Below are positions 25,795-34,187 of a DNA stretch of 64,000 bases, in pieces; within the stretch, counting starts at the first letter, position 1, and each line of letters opens with the position of its first letter. The DNA is from Bin87 sp965197635 (GTDB lineage: Bacteria > Chloroflexota > Dehalococcoidia > Lucifugimonadales > UBA3495): NCBI GenBank assembly GCA_965197635.1, contig CBDANN010000008.1, positions 124,001 to 188,000 of the forward strand, in the 5' to 3' direction. A program made the translations under genes and the position numbers. Under the pieces are notes generated by a model. The model was given only the letters and a program-made list of their open reading frames with translations. It was not told the origin of the DNA and searched no databases.

Positions 25795-27235
25795 GTAACT
25801 GTTCAGACTTGGTGAGGTGAATTGGCCGGATCCGGGTTTCCGAACGCTGGCGTGGGTGGCAGTCGTTATGTCATATAGAGGGAGTGGATACTGAGAGTGA
25901 CCTGACCACCGCCGACCGCGATTTCCTGATCGCCATCATTGCCCAACTGCAGGCCACCGTTTTGGAACAGCAGCGGGTGATTGAGCGGTTGGAGCGGCGG
26001 ATTGCCGAACTGGAGGGCCAGGCGAAACCGGACGGCCCGCCCCGAATGCCCGGCCTCAAGGCGAAATCGGGCCGCCAGCCCCCAGCGCAGCAGCAGCCCC
26101 GAAAGCAGCGACGCCACGGCTTCGCCCGCCCGCGCATGACACCGACCCATCGGGTGGAGAACTGTCCCGATTGCGGCGCCCACCTGTCCGGCGGCTGGAC
26201 CCAGCGCACTCGGGAAGTCATCGAGTTGCCGGTGGTTCCGGTGCAAGTCACCGAGCATGTCTTCATCGCCAGGACCTGCCCAGTGTGTCGGCGGCGCCGA
26301 GTGCCCACCGCGCAACTGGACGGCGTGGCACTGGGGCGCCAACGCCTGGGCGTCAACCTGATCAGCCGCATCGCCACGCTACGGGAAGAAGGGCGCCTGC
26401 CGATCCGCAGCATCCAGTGGTATCTGGGCACCGTCCATCAGCTGCGCCTCAGCGTGGGGGCCATTGTGAGCGCCATTCATCAGACCGCGCAACAGGCCCA
26501 ACCAGCGGTGGCTGGAATGGTGGACCGCATCCGCGCCAGCCCAGTGGTCCACGCCGACGAAACCGGCTGGCGTCAAAATGGGAACAACGGTTACGTCTGG
26601 ACTTTCAGCACTCCCACCGAGCGCTACTTCCTGCGGCGGGGTCGGGGCAAGGCGGTGGTGGATGAAGCGCTGGGCGAGGCATTCTCCGGAGTACTGGTCA
26701 GCGATTTCTACGCCGCCTACCACCATTACGATGGCCCCAAGCAACGGTGCTGGGCGCACCTGCTGCGGGACATCCACGACCTGCGGGCCCGCTACCTCAA
26801 AGATGCCCCGCTGGCCCGCTGGGCGGCGGCAGTCCATCGACTCTACGAGGAAGCCAAAGCCTTCTCTCATCCTCAGGCACGACGACGGCGCACTGCTCAA
26901 CTGGCCTTGGAGCGGAAGCTGCTGGCCATCTGCCGCCCTTTCCTGTCTGAGCCGTCGGCCGTCCAGGGCAAGCTGTGCCGGCGCATTGAGCGCCACATCA
27001 AGGAACTCTTCGTCTTCGTGGCCGAACCAGACGTGCCATCGGACAACAACCCCGCCGAGCGCAGCCTGCGTCATCTGGTCATCAGCCGCAAGGTCAGCGG
27101 CGGCACCCGCTCGGAGCAGGGCACGGAGAGCAAGATGACGCTGGCATCCATCTTCGGCACCTGGCGCGCCCAAGGTTTAAATCCTCTCGCCGCCTGTCGT
27201 CAGCTGCTCACTTCCCCCCAAGTCTGAACTGTTAC
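25795..27235 (+). mobile_element. IS66-family (ISBst12-like) insertion sequence, 1441 bp
   Basis: The ends GTAACTGTTCAGACTTGG (25795) and GTAACAGTTCAGACTTGG (complement, ending 27235) are inverted repeats. The 8-bp target ACGGCGAC is duplicated exactly at 25787-25794 and 27236-27243, the length known for IS66. It encodes only TnpC, without TnpA and TnpB, as in the ISBst12 subgroup. Confidence 0.93.
25884..27227 (+). CDS. tnpC: IS66-family transposase TnpC
   Basis: 447 residues with a GTG start after TAGAGG. An N-terminal coiled coil (IIAQLQATVLEQQRVIERLE) is followed by a basic stretch, a zinc-binding part (VENCPDCGAHLSGGW, TCPVCRRRR), and the DDE domain: VVHADETGWRQNGNNGYVWT, GVLVSDFYAAYHHYDGPKQR and PSDNNPAERSLRHLVISRK. 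All three catalytic acids are present and the frame is intact, so this may be an active transposase. It could also act on the IS66-type MITE at 44680. Confidence 0.92.
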   Translation: MDTESDLTTADRDFLIAIIAQLQATVLEQQRVIERLERRIAELEGQAKPDGPPRMPGLKAKSGRQPPAQQQPRKQRRHGFARPRMTPTHRVENCPDCGAHLSGGWTQRTREVIELPVVPVQVTEHVFIARTCPVCRRRRVPTAQLDGVALGRQRLGVNLISRIATLREEGRLPIRSIQWYLGTVHQLRLSVGAIVSAIHQTAQQAQPAVAGMVDRIRASPVVHADETGWRQNGNNGYVWTFSTPTERYFLRRGRGKAVVDEALGEAFSGVLVSDFYAAYHHYDGPKQRCWAHLLRDIHDLRARYLKDAPLARWAAAVHRLYEEAKAFSHPQARRRRTAQLALERKLLAICRPFLSEPSAVQGKLCRRIERHIKELFVFVAEPDVPSDNNPAERSLRHLVISRKVSGGTRSEQGTESKMTLASIFGTWRAQGLNPLAACRQLLTSPQV

Positions 27236-28500
27236 ACGGCGACACCCTGGAACTGGAGGCCGATCATCGCCGCCACGCCGAGATCGAGAACGCCATCCGC
27301 GACCTCAAGTACGGGGTGGGTCTCAACCACCTGCCCTCGGGCCGCTTCCCCGCCAACGCCGCCTGGCTGGCCGTCCAGACGATGGCCCACAACCTGGCCC
27401 GCTGGACCACGCGCCTCGGGCTGGGCGAGCCGGTGGCGACCACCAAGACCCTGCGCAGGCGCTTCTTCTCCCTGGCCGGACGCCTCACCCGCAAGGCACG
27501 CCGCCTCACTTTGCATCTCCCCCAGGGCTGGCCCTGGCGAAACCAGTTCAGCAGCGCCCTGGCCAGACTGCGCGCACTGCCACTCCCTTCTTGACCACGC
27601 CCGCGGCGTCTGACCTGTCCACCAGATTACCTAACTGTCTGGCCCAGCCGCGCCAGGCTCGGCTCCTGATGGCCTCCGCCGGCGATCGGCGCTGAAAATC
27701 GCTTCCCGCGCCGCTACTACGGGTCGTCAACATCTCTTTGGACCGGCATCCACGCCCCACATCGTCCATTTCATCGGCATCAGGTCCCCGCCAGCCCGAT
27801 CCCTGGTCCCTCATCCCTCCTCTGACCGCCGCCACGGTTTCCCTTCGGTGGATTCGGGTTAACGAGGCAATTATGGCGACGGGCGCCGATTTGCGGACCA
27901 AGGAAAGCCGTGAAAGAGGTCGGGTAGGCGAGATGTTGTACGATCCCTCAGCCATGAATCGCGCATTCAAGAGGGAGTTTCAACAGCGCGGGTTTGCGGA
28001 GCTAAGGAGGAACGTTGAGCCAAACGTGCCCGGTTGGAACACGGACGAAATCAATGTTGGATACAAGCAAGTTGATTTTTTCCGCGACCGGGTGCTGGTA
28101 GAGGTCCAGTTCGGCAAGTACTTTGCCATGTTTTACGACATGGCGAAACTGGAATATTGCTACCGTCAAAACGAGGCCGACGTGGGCGTGGAGATCGTAC
28201 CGTCGTTCCGTTTGACCCGCGATATGTCCTCCGGCGTTGGTCGCGGCGAGATGCTGGTCACGGACATCATGGGCCTCCAACGCAGTTTTCCAACCTTTCC
28301 CGTGAAGATCATGTTCATCGAGCCCTGAGATAACCCCGCGTTCCTAATGATCTTCGTGGCCGCGTTCGGCTGAACGATGTCCGAGTTCCCGTTCAAGTCG
28401 GGCAACAAGCCCACCGAACGGGATGATAGAATTGCGGCATAGCGCCGTCGGATTCACATAGCATCGGCAATCGGGCGGCAATAACTCCGGAGGCCGCCCC

Positions 28501-28860
28501 ATGACCGAACTGTACAGCGAACGATGCACCGCCTGCCGCCGGGACTCTCCCCACGTCACCGAGGTCGAAATCTCCGAACTGCATCCCGTGGTCAACGACT
28601 GGTCGATGATCGACGAATCCGGCATACCCAAGCTGGACCGCACGTTCCGGTTCAAGAACTTCGCGCAGGCCCTGGAGTTCACCAACGCCCTGGGCGAATT
28701 GGCCGAGTCGGAAGGGCATCACCCCCGCCTGACCACCGAGTGGGGTCGCGTCGGTGTGACGTGGTGGACGCACAAAATCCGCAACCTGCACCGCAACGAC
28801 TTCATCATGGCCGCCAAGACCGACCAGATATACGCAGCGCACGCGCCGGCGGAGGGGTAG
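28501..28860 (+). CDS. 4a-hydroxytetrahydrobiopterin dehydratase (PCD/DCoH family)
   Basis: 119 residues. FRFKNFAQALEFTNALGELA and the signature EGHHPRLTTEWGRVGVTWWT define the family, which dehydrates 4a-carbinolamine pterins or acts in molybdopterin metabolism. An N-terminal extension with CTACRRDSP is common in actinobacterial and Chloroflexota members. Start supported by GGAGGCCGCCCC. No aromatic hydroxylase gene is nearby, so the physiological partner is unknown. Confidence 0.9.
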   Translation: MTELYSERCTACRRDSPHVTEVEISELHPVVNDWSMIDESGIPKLDRTFRFKNFAQALEFTNALGELAESEGHHPRLTTEWGRVGVTWWTHKIRNLHRNDFIMAAKTDQIYAAHAPAEG

Positions 28861-28882
28861 GACGGTATCGTTGGGTGCTGGG

Positions 28883-29179
28883 ATGACGCGAGTTCCCGAT
28901 ATACCCGCCTCACCGTGGGAGGAAATCACCGGCGTTTTCGCCGCGTACCCGGAGCTGACGGCGGTAACGCTGTTCGGCTCGCGCACCATCAGCAAAGCCA
29001 CGCCACGCTCCGATTTCGACCTGGCAACCCACGGGATTACCGACCACTACCGGCTGGGCCGCCTGGCCCTGGATTTGGAAGACTTGAACATACCGCAAAA
29101 GTGCGACGTGCAAGACTACGAGAGCATCATCTATGCGCCGTTGAAACGACATGTTGACGAGTTTGGGGTTACGATATAA
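28883..29179 (+). CDS. Orphan MNT-type nucleotidyltransferase
   Basis: 98 residues from ATG 28883 (GGTGCTGGG upstream). VTLFGSRTISKATPRSDFDL is the GSx..DxD nucleotidyltransferase motif of small MntA-like proteins. In TA modules such proteins AMPylate an adjacent HEPN RNase toxin; no HEPN gene is next to it here. The following gene encodes a DUF4365 protein 12 bp downstream, so it might belong to that module. Confidence 0.8.
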   Translation: MTRVPDIPASPWEEITGVFAAYPELTAVTLFGSRTISKATPRSDFDLATHGITDHYRLGRLALDLEDLNIPQKCDVQDYESIIYAPLKRHVDEFGVTI

Positions 29180-29191
29180 GCGAGGGGGGGG

Positions 29192-29689
29192 ATGGGTAGT
29201 CGCCGGATGGATTTGAACACGCGGAAGGAGCGGTTTTCGCTGGCGTACATCAACGCGGTGGCGACCTATGCAGATTGCGAGGTGATTGAGCCGAAGGTGG
29301 ACCGGGGCAGTGTGGACGGGATTTTGAAAAGGGCTGCAATATCAGAAACCATCGGGTTCCAGGCCAAGGCTACATCGCGGGACGTTTTGAGCAGCGACGG
29401 CGACGCAGTACATTTTCCGCTGCCGATACGCGATTACGATAACCTTCGAGTGGAAAGGCATCCTTTCATCCTGATTGTTGTCCTGTTGCCAGACGACGAA
29501 AGCGAATGGTTGACGCAAACTGATGATGAGCTTTGCTTACGTCACTGCGGTTACTGGCTCTCTTTGATGAGGCACAATCCTGTGCCCAACCGCAACAGCG
29601 TGACGGTTCGTATCCCGACGGCCAACGTATTCAGCAGTTCGCAGTTGACCGAGATGATGGATAAAGCGGCAAGGGGTGAAACATTATGA
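29192..29689 (+). CDS. DUF4365 domain protein (nuclease-like)
   Basis: 165 residues. ATG 29192 follows GCGAGGGGGGG. KERFSLAYINAVATYADCEV, then GSVDGILKRAAIS and IGFQAKATSRD give the D...QxK pattern of restriction-endonuclease-like folds, and IRDYDNLRVERHPFILIVVL with YWLSLMRHN are the DUF4365 signatures. Its stop overlaps the start of the next gene (ATGA), so the two are translationally coupled. DUF4365 genes recur in defence islands; substrate unknown. Confidence 0.8.
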   Translation: MGSRRMDLNTRKERFSLAYINAVATYADCEVIEPKVDRGSVDGILKRAAISETIGFQAKATSRDVLSSDGDAVHFPLPIRDYDNLRVERHPFILIVVLLPDDESEWLTQTDDELCLRHCGYWLSLMRHNPVPNRNSVTVRIPTANVFSSSQLTEMMDKAARGETL

Positions 29690-30993
29690 AGGTGCAAATT
29701 CGGGACAAAGAGGCGCTGGATTCCCTGACCGTTGCGAACCTGCGGGCGTACCTGGAAGCGCACGGGTGGGGCAATGAGCGCCCCTGGGGGACTTGGGCCG
29801 CCATCCTCAGCAAGGAAGGGCGCGGCAAGATGTGGGAGGTTGCCGTCCCTAATGAGGCAGGGGGCCTCCTCTACGCTGAAAGCGTGGCTGAAATCATCGC
29901 GACGCTGGCCGAAGCCGAGGACAGGTCTCAGCTGGACGTGTTCTATGATTTGGCTGATGGCATCAGCGACACGGTTGCACAGGTTAGGCACGGAGGAGTT
30001 GACAGCATGACGACGCAAAAGTTTGGACGATTGGAACAGGTTGACCTACGGCAATCTTGGAACGACGAAGCGCAGAATTTCACGCCTTGGCTGGCCGAAG
30101 AGGAGAACCTATCTCTCCTATCTGAAACGCTCAACATTGACCAACTAGAACTCGTGGCACGTGAGCAAAGCGTTGGCCGGTACCGCGCCGACATTCTGTG
30201 CCGGGACACCGCAGGCGATTCGTTGGTACTGATTGAGAACCAAATAACCGACACCAACCACACTCACTTAGGCCAAGTATTGACTTACGCCGCCGGGCTG
30301 GAAACCGTAACCATCGTGTGGATTGCTGCGAATTTCACCGACCAACACCGTGCGGCACTGGATTGGCTGAACGATATCACCGACGAAAAATTCAGATTTT
30401 TCGGGCTAGAGGTGGAGCTGTGGCGGATAGGGGATTCTCTGGTCGCACCGAAGTTTAATGTTGTATCCAGACCAAACAATTGGTCCAAGACCACCCGGCG
30501 CGCAGCCACTGGAGAAATCTCAGAGACTGCATTGCAACAGCAACGTTTTTGGGAGGATTTGAGCAAACATCTTGAAAGGCGGACTAGTAATATACGACTT
30601 ACTGCACCGCCCGCCAGACCGTGGACCTCTTATGGAATCGGCCGCACAGGGTTTCAATTGTGGGCCAGTTTGAGCCCGCGAGCGAAGCAGATTTCAGTAC
30701 ATCTCCGACTCACCGGTGCAGAATCCAAGGCACATTTCGCTCTACTTGCGGAGATGAAGGAAGCGATTGAACATGATATCGGCGCCGCACTCGAATGGGC
30801 TGAACAGCCAAACGATAACGTCAGCCGCATCATTCTCGAACATGGTACAGATCCCACTGACGAATCCCAATGGGAGCAACTTATCGAGTGGATATCTACG
30901 ACATTAGAAAAGTTTGACCACGCATTTCGAGAGCGTGTCAGAAGATTAGATGCTACAGATTGGCAACCTGAAAGTGAGATACAGGAAGAATAG
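29686..30993 (+). CDS. DUF4268-containing nuclease-like protein with an extra N-terminal domain
   Basis: 435 residues. Residues about 1-105 are an uncharacterised domain (LRAYLEAHGWGNERPWGTWA, MWEVAVPNEAGGLLYAESVA). Residues about 110-275 have a PD-(D/E)xK-like core: VGRYRADILCRDTAGDSLVL then IENQITDTNHTHLGQVLTYA, with D, E and Q in the nuclease pattern. DUF4268 follows (FWEDLSKHLERR... ISVHLRLTG...). It is fused in expression to the DUF4365 gene by ATGA. A DNA- or RNA-cleaving role in defence is inferred. Confidence 0.8.
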   Translation: MKVQIRDKEALDSLTVANLRAYLEAHGWGNERPWGTWAAILSKEGRGKMWEVAVPNEAGGLLYAESVAEIIATLAEAEDRSQLDVFYDLADGISDTVAQVRHGGVDSMTTQKFGRLEQVDLRQSWNDEAQNFTPWLAEEENLSLLSETLNIDQLELVAREQSVGRYRADILCRDTAGDSLVLIENQITDTNHTHLGQVLTYAAGLETVTIVWIAANFTDQHRAALDWLNDITDEKFRFFGLEVELWRIGDSLVAPKFNVVSRPNNWSKTTRRAATGEISETALQQQRFWEDLSKHLERRTSNIRLTAPPARPWTSYGIGRTGFQLWASLSPRAKQISVHLRLTGAESKAHFALLAEMKEAIEHDIGAALEWAEQPNDNVSRIILEHGTDPTDESQWEQLIEWISTTLEKFDHAFRERVRRLDATDWQPESEIQEE

Positions 30994-31019
30994 TCCTTCT
31001 ATCTGAAAGGAGCACCCCC

Positions 31020-32042
31020 ATGCGTGTTGTCTATTCCCTACGATCCCGCGACCTGAACGCCGTGGCTGCTGAGGCGGCCTGGGCTGAGTCCATGGGCTAT
31101 GATGGCGTTTCCACCAACGAAACGGCGCATGATCCCTTCCTGCCGTTGGCCGTGGCCGCAACCTCCACCAGCCGCGTTACGCTGGAAACCCATGTCGCCA
31201 TCGCCTTCCCCCGCTCGCCCATGGTGGTGGCCCACACCGCCCACGATTTGCAGAACAACAGCGGCGGCCGCTTCCGCCTCGGCCTGGGGACGCAGGTGAA
31301 AGGGCACATTGAGCGGCGGTTCTCCACCCGCTGGACCGGCTCTCCCGGCCCGCGTCTGCGGGAGTACGTCCAATCCCTGCACGCCATCTGGAACTGCTGG
31401 GAAACCGGCAGCAACCTGGAATACGCCGGGGACTTCTACCAGTTCTCGCTGATGACGCCCTTCTTCAGTCCCGGCCCCAGCGAGTACGCGCATCCGGAAG
31501 TGTTCACCGCCGCCGTCAACGGCTACAACTGCCTGGTGGCCGGCGAATGCAGCGACGGATTGATGCTCCACAGCCTGGTGTCGCCGGAGTACGTGCGTCG
31601 AGTGGTACAGCCGAACGTGGCGGAGGGAGCGCGACGTGCCGGACGCAGCGTTGATGACGTTTCCGTAGTCGGCGGCGGTTTCATCGTGACCGGCTCCAAT
31701 CAGGCTGCCATCCGGGAGGCAGCCGAGGAAACCAAGCGGCGCATCGCCTTCTACTCGTCCACCCGCACCTACTTTCCGGTGCTGGAATGCCACGGCTTCG
31801 AAGACATCGGCCGGCAGCTTCACGTCATGTCGCGCGAGGGCAGGTGGGACGAGATGGGCGACCTGGTGCCCGATGAAATGCTCAACGCCTTCGCCATCAT
31901 CGGCGAGTACGACGATATTCCCGGGATGTTCAAGGAGCGGTACGGCGGCCTGGTGGACGAGATGCACTTCTCCATTCAGACCACCGGCGACGCGGAGCAG
32001 GCTCAGTTGCGCCGCATTGTGCGCGAGCTGCAGGAGCAGTAA
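31020..32042 (+). CDS. LLM-class flavin-dependent oxidoreductase (F420-dependent type)
   Basis: 340 residues in a TIM-barrel luciferase-like family. AEAAWAESMGYDGVSTNETA, TLETHVAIAFPRSPMVVAHT and GRFRLGLGTQVKGHIERRF are typical of TIGR03617-type F420-dependent oxidoreductases. Cofactor F420 or FMN; substrate unknown. The start at 31020 has GAAAGGAGCACCCCC upstream. Such enzymes are abundant in SAR202 and related bacteria that oxidise recalcitrant organic matter. Confidence 0.88.
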   Translation: MRVVYSLRSRDLNAVAAEAAWAESMGYDGVSTNETAHDPFLPLAVAATSTSRVTLETHVAIAFPRSPMVVAHTAHDLQNNSGGRFRLGLGTQVKGHIERRFSTRWTGSPGPRLREYVQSLHAIWNCWETGSNLEYAGDFYQFSLMTPFFSPGPSEYAHPEVFTAAVNGYNCLVAGECSDGLMLHSLVSPEYVRRVVQPNVAEGARRAGRSVDDVSVVGGGFIVTGSNQAAIREAAEETKRRIAFYSSTRTYFPVLECHGFEDIGRQLHVMSREGRWDEMGDLVPDEMLNAFAIIGEYDDIPGMFKERYGGLVDEMHFSIQTTGDAEQAQLRRIVRELQEQ

Positions 32043-32051
32043 CGGTACATC

Positions 32052-32798
32052 ATGGGTGGGGAGGTGGCAGAACCAACACTGGACGCCGAGCGCTTCAAGC
32101 TGGGCAGCGAGTCGGAGCGAGCCTACCGCCTGAAATGGGAAGCGTGGGAATGGTTGTACTGCGAGGCCCGGTGTCGTTGCATCGGCCTGGAGGTGCGGCT
32201 GCAAGGGCCCTGGGGCTCCGTGGTTGACGTAGTGGGCGTCGGGCCGAACAACGTCATTTACGCGGTGGAGATCAAGGCATCTCGTGCCGATTTCGCCCGG
32301 GACAACCAAACCGAAGCGGACATCGCCCGGCTGCGCCAACGCCAGGACGCGCTACACCGCCGCACGGGATTGGCGGAGACGCCCGGCTATCAATCGGCCA
32401 ACGGTGACCGGTCCCGGCTGGAACAGGAAGCGGAACGGTTGCGGGAACGGCTGGCTTCCATATCCACCAAGTTCCATGACCCGCGCTTTCTGGCCATCGC
32501 CGATTACCACTACATCATGGCGCCGGCGGGCGTGGTGCTGGCCGAAATGCTGCCGCCGGCGTGGGGCCTGCTGGAGTCGGGGCCTCAGGAAGTGGTGACA
32601 GCTCCCGAAAAGGCAATCCGCAAGAACGGCGGCATCGTTTCCAACGTGCTGCGAGCCATCGCCCGCGCCAATGCCACCGCTATGATGCGCGCTTACGGCG
32701 TCCGCTTCGGCAGCGCTGGGGCGGCGTTTCCTGGCAACGAGAGCGCAGTGACGCCTAACACAACCGTGCCCACATCCCGGGAGGAAAACCATGCCTGA
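32052..32798 (+). CDS. MmcB-like PD-(D/E)xK protein
   Basis: 248 residues. WGSVVDVVGVGPNNVIYAVE then IKASRADFARD is the D...ExK core of the MmcB/DUF2081 DNA-repair family. A long helical insert with heptads (SRLEQEAERLRERLASIS) follows, then LAIADYHYIMAPAGVVLAEM. It probably cleaves or binds damaged DNA. Its 3' end overlaps the next gene by 8 bp. Confidence 0.75.
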   Translation: MGGEVAEPTLDAERFKLGSESERAYRLKWEAWEWLYCEARCRCIGLEVRLQGPWGSVVDVVGVGPNNVIYAVEIKASRADFARDNQTEADIARLRQRQDALHRRTGLAETPGYQSANGDRSRLEQEAERLRERLASISTKFHDPRFLAIADYHYIMAPAGVVLAEMLPPAWGLLESGPQEVVTAPEKAIRKNGGIVSNVLRAIARANATAMMRAYGVRFGSAGAAFPGNESAVTPNTTVPTSREENHA

Positions 32799-33396
32799 CG
32801 TTACCATCAACCCGCTACATACCGCGCTGCTGATCCAGGATATGCAAAACGAGTTGATCAAGGGCGGCGCGATGCCGATACACCCCATGTCCGGCGAGGA
32901 AATAATTGCCAACAGCGCCCGGCTTTTGGCAAAGGCCCGTGCTGTAGGTATGCCGGTCCTCTACGTGGTGGTGAACCGACGCCCGGACCGACGGGACGCG
33001 CCCCGTCCGCCCTTCGGCGCTCCCGCCAGCGCCGCCGGCGCCGGCCCGCGCCTCACCGCCGGCACCCACGACGCCGAGGTGGTCTCCGAACTCGCGCCCC
33101 GTACCGAAGACCCCGTAATCATCAAGCACACTACCAGCCCCTTCAACACCACCGACATCGAGGTGTACCTGCGCCGGTTTGGCATCACGACGCTCATCCT
33201 GACCGGATACTCCACCACCGGCGTGGTGGAAGGCACCCTGCGCGACGCCCGTGACAAGGACTACGACTGCATCGTGGTGCGCGACTGCTGCGCCGCCGGC
33301 ACGTCCGCGGAGCACGATGTCTGCATGGACATCATCTTCCCGCGCATGGCCTGGGTGGCGACAGCGGACGAGGTTATCGGGGCGATTGGGAGTTAG
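32791..33396 (+). CDS. Isochorismatase-like protein without the cysteine nucleophile
   Basis: 201 residues. TALLIQDMQNELI (catalytic Asp) and DPVIIKHTTSPFNTTDIEVY (Lys) fit cysteine hydrolases, but in the segment LTGYSTTGVVEGTLRDARD the position of the usual cysteine (in T..CV..T.RDA) is valine. True isochorismatases such as EntB and PhzD also lack that cysteine and hydrolyse a vinyl ether, so this may be an isochorismate-like hydrolase instead of an amidase. The start has GGGAGGAAAACC upstream. Confidence 0.82.
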   Translation: MPDVTINPLHTALLIQDMQNELIKGGAMPIHPMSGEEIIANSARLLAKARAVGMPVLYVVVNRRPDRRDAPRPPFGAPASAAGAGPRLTAGTHDAEVVSELAPRTEDPVIIKHTTSPFNTTDIEVYLRRFGITTLILTGYSTTGVVEGTLRDARDKDYDCIVVRDCCAAGTSAEHDVCMDIIFPRMAWVATADEVIGAIGS

Positions 33397-33419
33397 GAGC
33401 CGGCCAAGTTACTTCAGGA

Positions 33420-34145
33420 TCATTCCGCTTGTGAATCGCGGTTAGCCAACGCGTGCCAATACACCTGCCCACTATCGATTATGTTCTGAATACGATGGTC
33501 GTTACGAACGCTGGCGATGGCCGAGCGGGCAGGTTGGCCGGTGAAGCGTGTCAAGAAACCGGCGTTTCTAATGGCGCGGCGGGTATCGCGCTCGTCCGCC
33601 GTATTGGAGGATTCCACGGCAATGTAGTGAGTAGCCCCATCCTCATCGGCAGCTTCGATGACCAAATCGGCGCGCCGGAAGCTCCGTAGTTCCGATGCGG
33701 CCATACCAGACGTATCCGATGTCCGGAGCAATTCCCTTAAGTCATCCCCGGCCAATGTCCGCACCATCCGAAACCCCATGTCCTCAGCGATATCCTCGGC
33801 CTCGCTAACGGCGCTGTTCCGTGCGTATTCGCCCCGCATATTCGAGATGTCTTCCTCAATCCTATCAAACCGCTGATTGGTTCGTTCGATAAAGCCGTCC
33901 ACTCTCGCGTTGAACTGCCGCTGCTCTTCGTTGAACTGAAGTTGCTCTTCGTTGAACTGAAGTTGCTCTTCGTTGAACTGACGCTGCTTTTCGTTGAACT
34001 GCTGCTGCTGCTGGACGAACCGGTCGAACCGGGCGGGCAGATTCATCAGTTCCTCGCTAAGAATCTCGCGGCGCACGGCTTCCTTCCACTCCGGTTTTTC
34101 CCGGAGCACGCGCAATAGTTCGTCGGGCGTATTGATGGTAACCAT
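33420..34145 (-). CDS. Coiled-coil protein with a C-terminal nuclease-like domain
   Basis: 241 residues. Residues about 45-85 are 7-residue repeats QFNEEQL/QFNEKQR forming a coiled coil, encoded by 21-bp tandem repeats. The C-terminus (FRRADLVIEAADEDGATHYI then AVESSNTADERDTRRAI and FTGQPARSAIASVRNDHRI) resembles restriction-like folds of the DUF3782 type (D...E). The N-terminus (TPDELLRVLREKPEWKEAVR) is a conserved start of such proteins. They are common in Chloroflexota and cyanobacteria; function unknown, perhaps nucleic-acid binding. Confidence 0.7.
   Translation of the reverse strand: MVTINTPDELLRVLREKPEWKEAVRREILSEELMNLPARFDRFVQQQQQFNEKQRQFNEEQLQFNEEQLQFNEEQRQFNARVDGFIERTNQRFDRIEEDISNMRGEYARNSAVSEAEDIAEDMGFRMVRTLAGDDLRELLRTSDTSGMAASELRSFRRADLVIEAADEDGATHYIAVESSNTADERDTRRAIRNAGFLTRFTGQPARSAIASVRNDHRIQNIIDSGQVYWHALANRDSQAE
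33910..34010. repeat. 21-bp tandem repeats coding QFNEEQL heptads
   Basis: About four to five copies of a 21-bp unit containing TTCGTTGAACTG stand head to tail. The unit length keeps both the reading frame and the coiled-coil heptad register, so copy-number changes would lengthen or shorten the rod without breaking the protein. Confidence 0.85.
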
Positions 34146-34187
34146 TTCTGACCACTCAAGACACCATTATACGCTGCGTCATCAATG

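Larger units (their letters stand above)
24820..27594 (+). pseudogene. IS1380-family transposase, interrupted by IS66
   Basis: Starts MLPPERLERIQVAFDDHRLV at 24820, with PLTIDLDSTICETYG (first catalytic Asp), LTMRADSGFYNHDIVAVCRK (second Asp) and, after the insertion, EADHRRHAEIENAIRDLKYG (catalytic Glu). The frame is intact if 25795-27243 is removed, giving 441 residues. In its present state the catalytic Glu is separated from the rest by the insertion, so the element cannot move itself. Confidence 0.9.
24699..27858 (+). mobile_element. IS1380-family element carrying a nested IS66-family element
   Basis: The left end CCCCCAATCCACCGAAAGG (24699) and right end CCCGAATCCACCGAAGGGA (complement, ending 27858) are inverted repeats. 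TTAA is duplicated exactly at 24695-24698 and 27859-27862, as known for IS1380. The total is 3160 bp, of which 1449 bp are the inserted IS66-family element and its target copy, so the original element was about 1.71 kb. Confidence 0.92.
24616..28328 (+). pseudogene. BglII-like endonuclease of R-M copy 2, split by an IS1380 element
   Basis: The 5' part (24616-24698) encodes MRIVHFHSHLGGAEILQVRY then PEINRLIN. The 3' part (27863-28328) continues EAIMATGADLRTKESRERGR to KIMFIEP. Removing 24699-27862 (the IS1380 element and one TTAA copy) rejoins the frame exactly into a 182-residue protein highly similar to the intact enzyme at 21125, with the VDFFRDRVLVEVQFGKY active site. The interruption is therefore a clean, recent insertion. 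Confidence 0.92.

Noticed and set aside
28883..29179. MntA-HepT toxin-antitoxin system
   Set aside because: Only the nucleotidyltransferase is present; no HEPN gene is adjacent on either side.
31038..32339. 433-codon open frame on the minus strand opposite the flavin oxidoreductase gene
   Set aside because: It is the antisense of a well-supported LLM-family gene and has no RBS or family likeness; a by-product of GC-rich codon use.
33910..34010. Possible CRISPR array because of regularly spaced 21-bp repeats
   Set aside because: Units are contiguous without spacers and code for a coiled coil in frame.
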